Assembly: GCA_020721005.1 (NCBI GenBank)
Contig: DYNP01000003.1
Coordinates: 248,001 to 312,000 of the forward strand
From: Thiomargarita sp.
GTDB taxonomy: Bacteria; Pseudomonadota; Gammaproteobacteria; Beggiatoales; Beggiatoaceae
DNA length: 64,000 nucleotides
Direction: 5' to 3'
The translations under genes were made by a program, and so were the position numbers. The notes below the pieces were generated by a model. The model worked only from the letters and a program-made list of their open reading frames with translations, had not been told where the DNA came from and searched no databases. Positions 44,773-54,245 of the stretch are shown here, in pieces. The first letter of the stretch is position 1; every line of letters starts with the position of its first letter.

Positions 44773-47256
44773 TCAATCACAGCTCTTTAACCAAGAGGAA
44801 TGAGAGGTTACTCTTGTTCCCGGTTGAGAAATGAGGGGGAGGAAATGAGGAGGGTTTGATAACTTTTGAGCCAGTTGAAAAGTGGGACTGGCCATCCAAC
44901 CATAAGGGGATAAACCATTGCCCGTCAAGTGGTAAACATGAAAATGACTGCGATTTTCCCAATCTTCCCAATTCCCAGTTTTACAGGTGGAAGACAGTTG
45001 CATTTTCGCTTGTTCCAATTGGATGTTCAATCCCAGTATTCCAGTACTCACATCCCTGTCTGGAAATTCAATTTCAATTTGTCCATCGATACCCAATTTG
45101 GAAGAAGCACTGATCAAACTGTCCACGGTCGGGAAAAAATTTTCCGCTGTGATACGAATATTCCCACCCTGCCCACCGTTAGATTGAGCCTTGATTTGGC
45201 CTTGATTCAAAATGACAAATCTTGGATAATGCACGGTAATATTTCCACCATTACCATCTCCCCCATCGACACTGGTGGTCACATTGCTTTCTTGTAAATG
45301 TAACAACTGGGGAATATTAAGGACGATGTGGCCACCACTTGCCTTTTGGGTAGCGGTATTAATGGCGCCGCCCCCGGTGAGAATCAGTTGTGGCGTGGTT
45401 ATATAAATGGTACCTGCTTCCCCGGCTAAATCATGTTGACTAAAAGAATTGCCATAAATACCACTGATTTCAATTCTATTCGATGGATGATTTGGAAATT
45501 CTCTTCGAAATTGTAATTGACTGTCTTTGGGCTCTTTAAATAGTCTATGGGCAGAATTACCGGAGATAAACACGTGATTTCTAATGTCCAAACGAATGTA
45601 TCCACCTTGCCCACGCCCTGAAGTACCGCCACTGATTTGTGCTCCTTCAGTAATGGATAAAGTGTTTGCGCTGATAGAAATGGTGCCAGCATTTCCCGCA
45701 TCATTACCTGTAGAACGTACATAAATACCGGAACCCAAACCATTCTCATTTTCACCATAGGGATTGACTCCAGAAAGTTCAATTGCACCAGTGGCTTGAA
45801 TGAGAATATTGCCCGCTGCCTGACTGCGTTTTTCATTTCCGGCAATACTGCTACTGCTGATTTGAGCACCGTTTTTAAGAGTCAAATTATTGGTCTCCAA
45901 TTTAATATCTCCTCCTAAACCGCTGAGAATGCCCTTGTTAGTCGGAGTAGTGAGGGATAAAATGCCACTGGACCAGCCGGCTACGCTGTCAGCTCCAGTT
46001 ACCGTAATATCTTGAGTGGCTTTGATGTGAATATGACCCGCTTGCCCGGTGTCTCGAGCAATTACCCCAATTCCTCCATCTTCTATGAGAATGCGATCGG
46101 TTTTAATTGAGACTTCACCAGTACGACCGCTGGTATAAGATTGGCTGTTGATCCAACTGCCATTTTTCAAATTGATGTCATCGGCTTGAATGAGAATATC
46201 ACTTAAATTTGCAGGGGCAAATGCATAGCCCGCGATTCGACTGCTATTCCCCATAGATAGTTTTTGTAAATTGAGATCAATACGAGGATTGAGTTCATTT
46301 GAAGTTTTTGATTCAATTACTTGATAATTAAGGGTATTACCAAAGATTTGACTGGTATTTTGCAAGCTCAACTCAGCGGCTCGTATCAAAATTGTGCCCG
46401 CAGTGGGACCACTGATTTCTATCAAAGATTTGTCAAGCAGGGTGATGTTGCCTAATTTTTCAAATGTGGAAACATCCAAATCAGTGGCGGTGGGTATCAC
46501 TTTTCCCATTGAGGCAACGCTGGCCAGATTGATTCGGCCACTGGGTGCAGTTAGATTTCCCAATGGTCTGATGTAATTTCTATATTCTTGAATATATTGA
46601 TCATTTTGGTAATAGCTGCCAGTCATATTAATGTCTCCAGCAATGATAGATAAGATTTGTCCCTGAGGCACTGCTAAACCAGTAAGTTTGCCTTCTCCCT
46701 CAGTTTTGGAAAGTTCTCCTCGGCCTTGAATTGAGACAGTAGAAATGGGACTGTTTAAAAAACCAAAGGCATGGACTGGAGCTAGGGTGAGCAAATGGTC
46801 ATTGGGGTGGCGAGTCCCAAAATAGCCTCCGTCTTCCAATTGCAAATAATTAGCCGTGGTAACATGGAATCCACCTTGCACGTCCAATTGAACATTGGGA
46901 CCAAATATAATTCCATAGGGATTAAGAAAGTACAGTTGAGCTTGGGGTATTGTTGAGCGCATTAAGCCATCAAGGTGAGAGGGGTGGCCGCCGGTGACTC
47001 GGGTAATGATGTTTTGTACGGTGTCAGGACCAGAAAAGTGAGCACTTTCATGTTGTTGTAGATTAAATTCTTGAAAACTGTGGAATAAATTCCCACCAAG
47101 TTGTTGACCCAAGTTAGCGTCAATCGAATAGTTTGGACCGGATAAAACTTCCAATCGTCCCACAGAGCCATCGGTGGTAATTTGAGCCCAACTGTTAAGG
47201 TCTGAATAGAGAATGAGGATAAATAAGGAGATAAATAAAATGAGCTGGTATTTCAT
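44773..47256 (-). CDS. Two-partner-secretion exoprotein (TpsA), filamentous-haemagglutinin N-terminal domain
   Basis: Signal peptide to about residue 24 (DLNSWAQ). The TPS domain follows (about 26-260): VGRLEVLSGPNYSIDANLGQ, GNLFHSFQEFNLQQHESAHF, NIITRVTGGHPSHLDGL and a NPYGIIFGPN motif, the equivalent of the NPNGI motif of this domain. The rest is an irregular beta-helix with Gly/Asn-rich turns, and the C-terminus carries a Cys near CKTGNWEDWENRSHF, as in cyanobacterial members. Export would need a TpsB pore; none is in the window. A paralogue lies 126 bases upstream on the same strand. Adhesin or other surface function is likely. Confidence 0.85.
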   Translation of the reverse strand: MKYQLILFISLFILILYSDLNSWAQITTDGSVGRLEVLSGPNYSIDANLGQQLGGNLFHSFQEFNLQQHESAHFSGPDTVQNIITRVTGGHPSHLDGLMRSTIPQAQLYFLNPYGIIFGPNVQLDVQGGFHVTTANYLQLEDGGYFGTRHPNDHLLTLAPVHAFGFLNSPISTVSIQGRGELSKTEGEGKLTGLAVPQGQILSIIAGDINMTGSYYQNDQYIQEYRNYIRPLGNLTAPSGRINLASVASMGKVIPTATDLDVSTFEKLGNITLLDKSLIEISGPTAGTILIRAAELSLQNTSQIFGNTLNYQVIESKTSNELNPRIDLNLQKLSMGNSSRIAGYAFAPANLSDILIQADDINLKNGSWINSQSYTSGRTGEVSIKTDRILIEDGGIGVIARDTGQAGHIHIKATQDITVTGADSVAGWSSGILSLTTPTNKGILSGLGGDIKLETNNLTLKNGAQISSSSIAGNEKRSQAAGNILIQATGAIELSGVNPYGENENGLGSGIYVRSTGNDAGNAGTISISANTLSITEGAQISGGTSGRGQGGYIRLDIRNHVFISGNSAHRLFKEPKDSQLQFRREFPNHPSNRIEISGIYGNSFSQHDLAGEAGTIYITTPQLILTGGGAINTATQKASGGHIVLNIPQLLHLQESNVTTSVDGGDGNGGNITVHYPRFVILNQGQIKAQSNGGQGGNIRITAENFFPTVDSLISASSKLGIDGQIEIEFPDRDVSTGILGLNIQLEQAKMQLSSTCKTGNWEDWENRSHFHVYHLTGNGLSPYGWMASPTFQLAQKLSNPPHFLPLISQPGTRVTSHSSWLKSCD

Positions 47257-47381
47257 AGTTGTTGAGTTTTGAACTTAAAATGGTTTAAGGGAAATGGTCT
47301 TAAGTATCATTATAAGGGTTGAGAGAGCAGCAATTTATTTGCCAAGCGTTGGTAACATGATGTTATTTTAAAAGTTTGGCT

Positions 47382-49676
47382 TTAATAACAAGAAGTTAAC
47401 CAAGACCGTTGATTATTAAGATCGAAGTTTGCTGTTTCAGAAATGTTATATGAAGTATGCAGAATTTTAGATAGAGAGTGAGCGAGTTGAAAGGTGGGAC
47501 TGGGTAACCAGCTTAATAAAGGGAGTGAAGTGCCAGCCAAATGATGCACATAAAATGAACTTGGGTTGTCTGATCCGTGCCAATATTGGGTTTGACAGGC
47601 TCCAGTGAGTTTTAGTTCCGTTTTTTTCAGTTGAGTGCTTAATCCCAGTAATTCTCGGTTCATTTCTTTGTCTGGAGAATCAATGTAAATTCGTCCATCG
47701 ATACCCAATTTGGAGGATGCCGTGATTAAACTGTCCGGGGTTTTTAAGAAGGTTCCGGCAACAATCCAGATATTACCACCGCGGCCTTGATGGGCTTGGG
47801 CTTTGATTTGTGCTTGATCTATAATGATAAATTTTGGATTGGCTATGAGAATGTCTCCTCCATCTTCTTCACCTTCAAGCACACTGGTGATAATTTTTCC
47901 CCCTCGCAGATATAGAAGATGGTGAGCGGTGAGATGGATTTCCCCGCTGTCTGCATTATTTGATGAGGTGCTGACAGTTCCTCCTTCAGTTAATTGGAGA
48001 GTATTGGCTTCAATCCGAATATCTCCCGCATCTCCTGAGTTTCCTTGATTTCTGGCGCTGATGATTGCTCCTTGACTTAGGGTGATGTTATCGGCTTGAA
48101 TGTCAATCATGCCTGCTCTGCCTCCAGCTTCTAAAGTCCCACTGTCTATGGTGGCAGGCACAATTCCCCAATTTCTTCCAACAGAGGTTGAGGCTACTGG
48201 ACTCCAGCCTGCCAAATACAGTTGTTCAGTTTTTATTTTGATATTACCAGAGGGACCTGTTAAGGCACTGAAACTGTTGATCAATGAGCCATTGAGGGAA
48301 CGAATGGATTGGGCATTGATGGTGATATCGCCTCCTCCACCTGTGCCAAAGCCAATGGTCAGGATATTGCCAGTGTTTAAAGACAGTTCCTTGGTTGTGA
48401 GTTGCAAGTGGCCAGATCGACCCGGTCCCAAAGAAATGCTGTAAATGCGACTTGAGACATTTTCAAGGGGGAGACTGCGAAAGTAAATGAGACCCGGGTA
48501 GAAGCCGGAAATGGATGTTTTGTCATTTATGTGGAGACTGACTTGTCCACTGTTGCCGGAACCTAAGGCGCCACTGCCAATAGAGGCGCCTTTTGTAAGT
48601 CGCAGTTGATCGGCTTGAATGTCAATAGTGCCAGCTTCTCCTTCGGCGATTCCGATGCCCAGAATGGTGGAAGCGTTCATCTCCAAGAGTGGGGTGGTGA
48701 TGACGATTTTTCCGGCTGTGCTTGTACTGGCGGTGGTGATTGAGATTTCGCTATTGATACCTGTAAGTAGGATAGATTTAGTGAGTTGCAGGTCAATGTT
48801 TCTGCCATCCTGAGGCCCAAAAGTGTTGGAACGAATGACGCTTTGATTTAGTAACAGATGACCGGCACGGACAAAAGCGGCGCCCCCAGTGTATCCGCTC
48901 AGTTCAATAAAAGTGTTTTCAAGGGTGAGGTGACCGCCGGGACCTTGTAGAATGGGTGTGTCTTCGTTTATAATGAATTCTCCTGGTCCTGCCAAACTGG
49001 CTAGATTGATTTGGCCATGCTCAGCGATTAAAGTGGAGTTTGCAGTCACTGTGGGAATGGGTAAAGTGTTGTCAATGGTCAGTGGAACTTCGCTGTGGAT
49101 GTGAAGATTGCCTCCTATCAATGATAGAGTTTGGTGAGGGGAGATCGTAAGTTGACTGTTGTGCAAGGCAATTGGGGCTGGGGTTTCTGTGAGGAATCCA
49201 AAGGCTGCAATAGGCGCTAGGTTGAGTAAGTTGTTGTTAGGATCACGGGTATTGAATTGTGCTCCGGTTTGAAAGCGTAAATAGTCGGCGGTGCTGGCAT
49301 GGAAACTGCCTTGGAGGTCCAATTTGGCATGGGGACCCAATAGGATCCCAAAGGGATTGATCAGGTAGATTTCCGCATTGGGAATGGTTGATTGAATTAA
49401 TCCGTTGATGTTAGAGGGATTTCCACCGGTGACTCGAGTAATAATATTGTTGATGTGGATGGGACCGGAAAAGGTTGCAGTTTCATGAGGGTGAAGATTG
49501 AATTCCTGAAAACTGTGAAATAGGTTGTTGCCCAAAGTTTGTCCCAATTCAGCTTGAATTAGATAGTGTGGGCTGGTGAGGGTTTCGGCATGGCCTAGAG
49601 AGCCGTCCAAAATGACTTGGGCCCAGGTATTGGGAATGATTAGGCAAAGGGTAAGCAGAATCGGGAAGGTCTTCAT
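47382..49676 (-). CDS. Two-partner-secretion exoprotein (TpsA), paralogue
   Basis: 764 residues. Signal peptide to about 19 (NTWAQ). The TPS domain (about 21-250) contains LGHAETLTSPHYLIQAELGQ, NNLFHSFQEFNLHPHETA, NIITRVTGGNPSNINGL and NPFGILLGPHAKL. The remainder is beta-helix-like with repeats of the kind IDIQADQLRLTKGA. It ends with a Cys-containing segment, SSFYVHHLAG, that matches the neighbour's C-terminus. The two genes look like an old tandem duplication: same order of blocks, but diverged sequence. It has no TpsB partner in the window. It is preceded by the CbiO gene with a 103-base gap. Confidence 0.85.
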   Translation of the reverse strand: MKTFPILLTLCLIIPNTWAQVILDGSLGHAETLTSPHYLIQAELGQTLGNNLFHSFQEFNLHPHETATFSGPIHINNIITRVTGGNPSNINGLIQSTIPNAEIYLINPFGILLGPHAKLDLQGSFHASTADYLRFQTGAQFNTRDPNNNLLNLAPIAAFGFLTETPAPIALHNSQLTISPHQTLSLIGGNLHIHSEVPLTIDNTLPIPTVTANSTLIAEHGQINLASLAGPGEFIINEDTPILQGPGGHLTLENTFIELSGYTGGAAFVRAGHLLLNQSVIRSNTFGPQDGRNIDLQLTKSILLTGINSEISITTASTSTAGKIVITTPLLEMNASTILGIGIAEGEAGTIDIQADQLRLTKGASIGSGALGSGNSGQVSLHINDKTSISGFYPGLIYFRSLPLENVSSRIYSISLGPGRSGHLQLTTKELSLNTGNILTIGFGTGGGGDITINAQSIRSLNGSLINSFSALTGPSGNIKIKTEQLYLAGWSPVASTSVGRNWGIVPATIDSGTLEAGGRAGMIDIQADNITLSQGAIISARNQGNSGDAGDIRIEANTLQLTEGGTVSTSSNNADSGEIHLTAHHLLYLRGGKIITSVLEGEEDGGDILIANPKFIIIDQAQIKAQAHQGRGGNIWIVAGTFLKTPDSLITASSKLGIDGRIYIDSPDKEMNRELLGLSTQLKKTELKLTGACQTQYWHGSDNPSSFYVHHLAGTSLPLLSWLPSPTFQLAHSLSKILHTSYNISETANFDLNNQRSWLTSCY

Positions 49677-49779
49677 GATATTGAAATATTTATTCAGACG
49701 GTTTGATTGCGGAAAGGAAAAAGTGGGTGGAGAAAGTGAAGTGGCTGTTTGAGTGAAAGGGAAAACTTTTTTTGTATTT

Positions 49780-50469
49780 TCATGGGTGATTGGGATGTAG
49801 ATGACCTGCTTTTAAAATTTTAGTGTAATCAACCAGTTGAGTTAAAAATTTTTGGTCATGAGAAACAATTAACATGCTTTGAGGGAGTTTTTGAAATAGG
49901 TTGGTGATGTATTGATAGTGAAAGTTGTCTAAACCTGTGGTGGGTTCATCGAGCAGAAGCAGAGTGGGTTGCATGGCTAGGATTGTGGCAAGGGCAATCA
50001 GTCGTTTTTCTCCCCCAGATAGAGAGTAAGTGAGGCGTTGGGCATAGTTTTCAAGTCCCAGCAGTTGTAAGGTATCATGTACTTGTTTACGGGCTTGTTG
50101 GGGGGTAAGTCCTTGATTCAATGGACCAAAGGCAATGTCTTCTTCTACAGTGGGGGAAAAGAGTTGGTCTTCGGCATCTTGGAATAGGAAACCAATGGGA
50201 CCTCTGATTTCGGCAAATTCTTGTTCATTACGACGAGTTTTGCCGAGTAAGATGAGTTCTCCTTGTTGAGGTTTTATGAGTCCCATGATAATTTTAAGGA
50301 GTGTGGATTTGCCACATCCATTGTCGCCAATGATGCCTATCCGTTCTCCTTGCCTTAGGGTGAGGTTGAGATGGTGTAATATCGAGGAAGTTTGGTTGGG
50401 GTAATGGAAGCCAATATTGCGCAGTTCAAGGAGTACTATTGTGGAATGAGAGGGGGTTAGATGAGCCAT
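49780..50469 (-). CDS. cbiO: ABC ATPase of a cobalt/nickel-type (ECF) transporter
   Basis: Soluble ATPase of 229 residues. Walker A GDNGCGKST, Q-loop FLFQDAEDQLFS, signature SLSGGEKRLIA, Walker B LLLLDEPTTGLD and the switch His in LIVSHDQKFL are intact. FQDAEDQLFSPTVEEDIAFGP is typical of the CbiO/EcfA group of energy-coupling factor transporters. The start overlaps the end of the CbiQ-like gene by 13 bases, so the two are translated together. The substrate-binding subunit is not nearby, so cobalt, nickel or a vitamin remains open. Confidence 0.87.
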   Translation of the reverse strand: MAHLTPSHSTIVLLELRNIGFHYPNQTSSILHHLNLTLRQGERIGIIGDNGCGKSTLLKIIMGLIKPQQGELILLGKTRRNEQEFAEIRGPIGFLFQDAEDQLFSPTVEEDIAFGPLNQGLTPQQARKQVHDTLQLLGLENYAQRLTYSLSGGEKRLIALATILAMQPTLLLLDEPTTGLDNFHYQYITNLFQKLPQSMLIVSHDQKFLTQLVDYTKILKAGHLHPNHP

Positions 50470-51206
50470 TCAATTCCCAAGATGATTGTTAAAAAAAGGC
50501 TGGAAAAATAGGTAAATATTTGATCGGAAGGGGTAAAGTGTGGAGGGTCTTGGGTGGGATAAAATCGGCCGCGGAATCCACGACATCGCATGGCAGCAAG
50601 AATGCGTTGAGCCCGGTAAAAACTTTTGGTTAAGAGGAGTCCAATCAGGTAGGCGAAGGTACGGTAAGTGTGCCAGTTGGCTTGGGGTTGGAAGCCGCGG
50701 ATTTTCATGGCTTGGTATAGGCGGTGATATTCTTGATGGATGAGTTCAATGTATCGTAGGGTGAACAGTAGTAAGTAAATGAGTTTGGGGGAAATTTTCA
50801 GTTGGTAAAGGGTTCGTGCCAAGGTGAGGTTGTCTAGGGTGCTGATCAGGGTGGTTAAGATGAGTAATAGGGTGTTGCTTTTTAGAGTGATCAGGAGTGC
50901 TTGGTGTAATCCAGGTGAGAAAATATTGTTCTCAAGGGGAGAGGTTAGGGTTGAGGTGTTAAATGGTAGGGTTAAGAATAGGAGGAGCATAAAGGTGTTG
51001 AGTAAGATCAGTCGGTTAAACAAGGGTTTGTAGGGAAGATGGGCCAAAGGAATGAGGGTTAGGGTATAAGTGAGACTGATGAGTAGGCTGCTCGGGTGTT
51101 GACAGGTGATTGTAAGGATTGTGAACAGTAGGGCTAGAATGATGCGAAGTCGGGGGTTAAGTTGATGTATGGGGGAATTGGTTAAGGCAAAGGGATTGAT
51201 CAGCAT
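50457..51206 (-). CDS. cbiQ: ECF transporter membrane subunit (CbiQ/EcfT-like)
   Basis: Integral membrane coupling protein of 249 residues with about five helices. Two Ala-Arg-Gly-type motifs occur in its C-terminal cytoplasmic region, MKIRGF and MRCRGF, which in EcfT proteins dock onto the ATPases. The opening INPFALTNSPIHQLNPRLRII also fits. It is followed with overlap by the ATPase gene. CbiM/NikM or another S-component gene is absent from both sides; 823 noncoding bases separate it from the next, plus-strand gene. Cobalt/nickel use is suggested by the similarity to CbiQ, not proved. Confidence 0.8.
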   Translation of the reverse strand: MLINPFALTNSPIHQLNPRLRIILALLFTILTITCQHPSSLLISLTYTLTLIPLAHLPYKPLFNRLILLNTFMLLLFLTLPFNTSTLTSPLENNIFSPGLHQALLITLKSNTLLLILTTLISTLDNLTLARTLYQLKISPKLIYLLLFTLRYIELIHQEYHRLYQAMKIRGFQPQANWHTYRTFAYLIGLLLTKSFYRAQRILAAMRCRGFRGRFYPTQDPPHFTPSDQIFTYFSSLFLTIILGIEWLI

Positions 51207-52029
51207 GGGATAAGTTTGGGAATTTGTTTTAAAGGGACTGTTTGTTTGATTTTTGAGTAATCATTCCCTTCTTTGGAAAGAGCGGCGGGGAATTATTTTT
51301 AACTCTTCCTTTTTTACAGGGAGGAATCGGTTTTTTTTCGGTCCCAGTTTCCTGATGTTAATTTTCTTGTTTGCCAAATAAAAATAGTCCCAGGGATTTT
51401 TTGAAAAGAAAGGGGAGAAGGAGTTGGCTTTGTTTAAGCATTCCCCAATTCTTTTTGGACAGGGAGGAGAGGAAAGTATTGGGCTGGTGTAACGATGCCT
51501 TGGCTTCGGCTCAAATGAGGAAGATGTTGGCCTGTTCCTGAAAAAGGAGAAGGAGGGAGTGTGAAGTACTTAATAAAAGGGGTGTTCAGTCTTTGTTCCT
51601 CCTAATGAGCAGTTAGAGGCAAGATGCGTTGTTGAGAGGGGAATATTTTACTTGGTTGAGGGTTTTTGGATCGCAGATGATTTCATTAGGGGATGTTTTA
51701 GTATAAACTATTTTTGAAATAGGTTGTCAAAATTATGGATATATTCTCCCTAAATTCAAGTGATGGTTTCGATTCCTTGATAAATTACAGTATGGTATTT
51801 TTTAAGTGATTGTGATAAAAATAAGGAAGTCTTCAATTTTATCCCGATCTCCTGGAAACAAGGGTAAGTGGTCCTTGGTTTTTGTGTCTCTTTGTTTGAG
51901 AAATTCCGTCCTTCTTGACAAATGAAGGAGGGAAAATGGATGGATTGATTGATTTATTCCTTACCCCTCCTTGAAAGTAAAGGAGGTAGAGAAGGGTTGT
52001 CCTTCCTTAATGAGATGAGTAGTCTGCAC
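51207..52029. other. Long intergenic region (about 0.8 kb)
   Basis: No convincing gene on either strand and no strong repeat structure. It serves the divergent CbiQ gene and the LysM-less gene and so should hold their promoters, but I could not identify these. The in-frame TTG at 51949 extends the next gene's frame but is not a likely start. Confidence 0.5.
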
Positions 52030-53049
52030 ATGTTGATGAACAAAATAACCTTTCTTAGGTTACTGAAGCATTTCTTTGGATTGATACTTCTAAGTGGCAT
52101 GTTAGGTGTTAACTTTTTTGCTTATGCACAGGATTCTGAAGGTGAGGAAGTTAATTCTTCTGCACAGGATTCTGAAAATGAGGTGGTTGATTCCTCAGCT
52201 GTGGGTGAAAATAATGGGGAAGAGGAACAACCTCCTCAACCTGAGGAACAGCGCCGGACTGTCAAATTATCTCCACAGATACGTATTTTAAAGCAGGAAC
52301 ATAAGTTACCAGTCATTGCGATAGAAGCCATCCAACAGTTTTTGACTCGGCCTAAAATTTTGACAGTGGATGAAATCAACGAAGCAGGGTATGTTGTGGA
52401 CAATGCAGAGCAGTCTATTTTTTCTACATCAGGTGATGAAGTGTATGTAGATCAATTAGATACCTTTGCTGGACTGAGTTATGAAGGCACTCTTTTTGTG
52501 TTTTTAACGGTGGGTAATCCACTTCGAGACCCGGTGACTCAAAACATTTTGGCTTATGAGGCAACTTATTTAGCGGATGGAGAATTCCAAAGATGGCAAA
52601 GGGAGGATGAAGGAGAATTGGCGATCTTGAAAATTACAAATGCAGTACGTGAAATTGAGAAGGGAGCTAAGGTGTTGCCCACCGAATCCCGTAGTTTCGG
52701 CGAAGATTTCTATCCCCATGTCCCCAGTTATTTGGAGGATTGTTACATTATTGGGGTCGTTGATCAAATCAGTTTAATTGGGCAATACCAAGTGGTTACT
52801 TTAAACCGGGGCAGTGAGGATGGTTTGGAACGTGGACATGTTTTAATCACTCAAAAAAGTGGAAATTCTGCTCAAACTCAGAAAGACTCGACTTCAATCA
52901 ACTTGCAAGAAGAGCAAGCCCCTCTGCTGTTACCTTCTCGAGAAACTGGCACCCTACTGGTATTCAAAGTATTTGAGGAAGTCAGTTACGCCTTGGTCAC
53001 CAAAGCTACTCTACCCATTAACTTACTTGATAAAGTATCCATTCCTTGA
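52030..53049 (+). CDS. DprA-adjacent exported protein, lacking the usual LysM domain
   Basis: The start is placed at ATG 52030 (possibly 52036), after GAGATGAG and at the head of a good signal peptide (cleavage near FAYAQD); the frame opens earlier at a TTG. A low-complexity acidic linker (SEGEEVNSSAQDSENEVVD) follows. The main part (residues about 60-340) matches, from memory, the long C-terminal region of the LysM-containing protein that normally precedes dprA: PVIAIEAIQQFL, GYVVDNAEQSI, GDEVYVDQL, ILAYEATYLA, VVTLNRGSEDGLERGHVL and EVSYALVTKA. The LysM cell-wall-binding module normally found at its N-terminus is absent. dprA begins inside its stop codon. Probable envelope protein, function unknown. 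Confidence 0.7.
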   Translation: MLMNKITFLRLLKHFFGLILLSGMLGVNFFAYAQDSEGEEVNSSAQDSENEVVDSSAVGENNGEEEQPPQPEEQRRTVKLSPQIRILKQEHKLPVIAIEAIQQFLTRPKILTVDEINEAGYVVDNAEQSIFSTSGDEVYVDQLDTFAGLSYEGTLFVFLTVGNPLRDPVTQNILAYEATYLADGEFQRWQREDEGELAILKITNAVREIEKGAKVLPTESRSFGEDFYPHVPSYLEDCYIIGVVDQISLIGQYQVVTLNRGSEDGLERGHVLITQKSGNSAQTQKDSTSINLQEEQAPLLLPSRETGTLLVFKVFEEVSYALVTKATLPINLLDKVSIP

Positions 53050-54236
53050 AAGATCAAGCCTTAGCCTATTGGTTAGCCTTACTTCGGGTACCCGGCATTG
53101 GCCCGATCAATTTTATGCGCCTTATCCAACACTTTGGAGATCCACCACAAATACTTGCTGCAGGCAATGCCGAATGGCAGAGAATAGGTCTGACTGAAAA
53201 ATTACGGCGCCACTTACAACAACCTGATTGGGCGGGCGTGGATAAAGATTTACAATGGATAGAAAACTCCCACTGTCAAGTCATTACTTTAAATGAGGAG
53301 ATTTATCCCCCCTTACTGCGCAAAATTCATGATCCTCCGCCTCTACTCTTTGTCCTTGGCAATCCTCAACTGCTTTCCAGTTTACAACTGGCCATTGTCG
53401 GTACGCGCAGTCCCAGTGCATATGGTCAAAAAATTGCCCATGAATTTTCAAAATACCTATCCTCAGCGGGCTTTACCATCACCAGTGGTCTGGCTTTGGG
53501 CATTGACGCTGCAAGTCATTGGGGTACCTTTGCAGGCAATGGCAAAACTATTGCTGTGGCTGGGACTGGTCTGGATCGTGTCTATCCTGCCCAACATCGG
53601 GAATTGGCTCATAAAATTGCCAAAGAAGGCGCCTTGATCTCCGAATTCTTACCCGGCACCCCAGCTAATAAGGAAAATTTTCCACGTCGTAATCGCATCA
53701 TCAGCGGATTAAGTTTAGGGACTTTAATTGTGGAAGCCAGTCTACACAGCGGCGCCTTATACACTGCCCAACAAGCCTTAGAGCAGGGCAGAGAAATTTT
53801 TGCCATCCCTGGCTCCATCCACAACCCACTTGTCAAAGGCTGTCATAAACTCATCAAAGAAGGGGCCAAACTGGTCGAAAGTGCCTCGGACATAGCCGAA
53901 GAACTATTTACCCATTTACCAAAACTAGGGGCCAACAGCCACTTATGGACATCCCTACAAAGCCCCCTTAAACAACCCACGTTACTGGCCAAACCGGCGC
54001 CGGCCACAAATAGCAATGATTCCGAACCCCTTTTATTAACTATCGCCCCGGACAACAATTTGGAACCCGAGTATACTCAACTGCTCAACTTATTATGTAA
54101 CGGTCCCATTTCGATTGACCATTTGGTCGAACAAAGCGGATTTAGAGTAGAAGTCATTTCTTCAATGTTACTTGTGCTTGAATTACAAGGCAAAGTTACC
54201 AGCCAAACTGGTGGATTATATTTACTCACTGACTAA
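53046..54236 (+). CDS. dprA: DNA-processing protein DprA
   Basis: Binds incoming single-stranded DNA and loads RecA during natural transformation. The start is TTG at 53046, overlapping the preceding stop (TTGA). An N-terminal helical part with a helix-hairpin-helix-like RVPGIGPINF precedes the Rossmann-like core: AIVGTRSPSAYGQK, ITSGLALGIDAASH, ISEFLPGTPANKENFPRRNRIISGLS and VVEASLHSGAL-type (here VEASLHSGALYTAQQALEQGR) motifs. A winged-helix-like C-terminus follows (LLNLLCNGPISIDHLVEQ). Length (396) is usual. In an operon-like series with smg and topA downstream. Presence suggests that the organism can, or once could, take up DNA. Confidence 0.94.
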   Translation: MKDQALAYWLALLRVPGIGPINFMRLIQHFGDPPQILAAGNAEWQRIGLTEKLRRHLQQPDWAGVDKDLQWIENSHCQVITLNEEIYPPLLRKIHDPPPLLFVLGNPQLLSSLQLAIVGTRSPSAYGQKIAHEFSKYLSSAGFTITSGLALGIDAASHWGTFAGNGKTIAVAGTGLDRVYPAQHRELAHKIAKEGALISEFLPGTPANKENFPRRNRIISGLSLGTLIVEASLHSGALYTAQQALEQGREIFAIPGSIHNPLVKGCHKLIKEGAKLVESASDIAEELFTHLPKLGANSHLWTSLQSPLKQPTLLAKPAPATNSNDSEPLLLTIAPDNNLEPEYTQLLNLLCNGPISIDHLVEQSGFRVEVISSMLLVLELQGKVTSQTGGLYLLTD

Positions 54237-54245
54237 GGAAACCTC

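Noticed and set aside
44929-45297. Plus-strand frame opposite the first TpsA gene
   Set aside because: Antisense to an intact gene, with no independent support.
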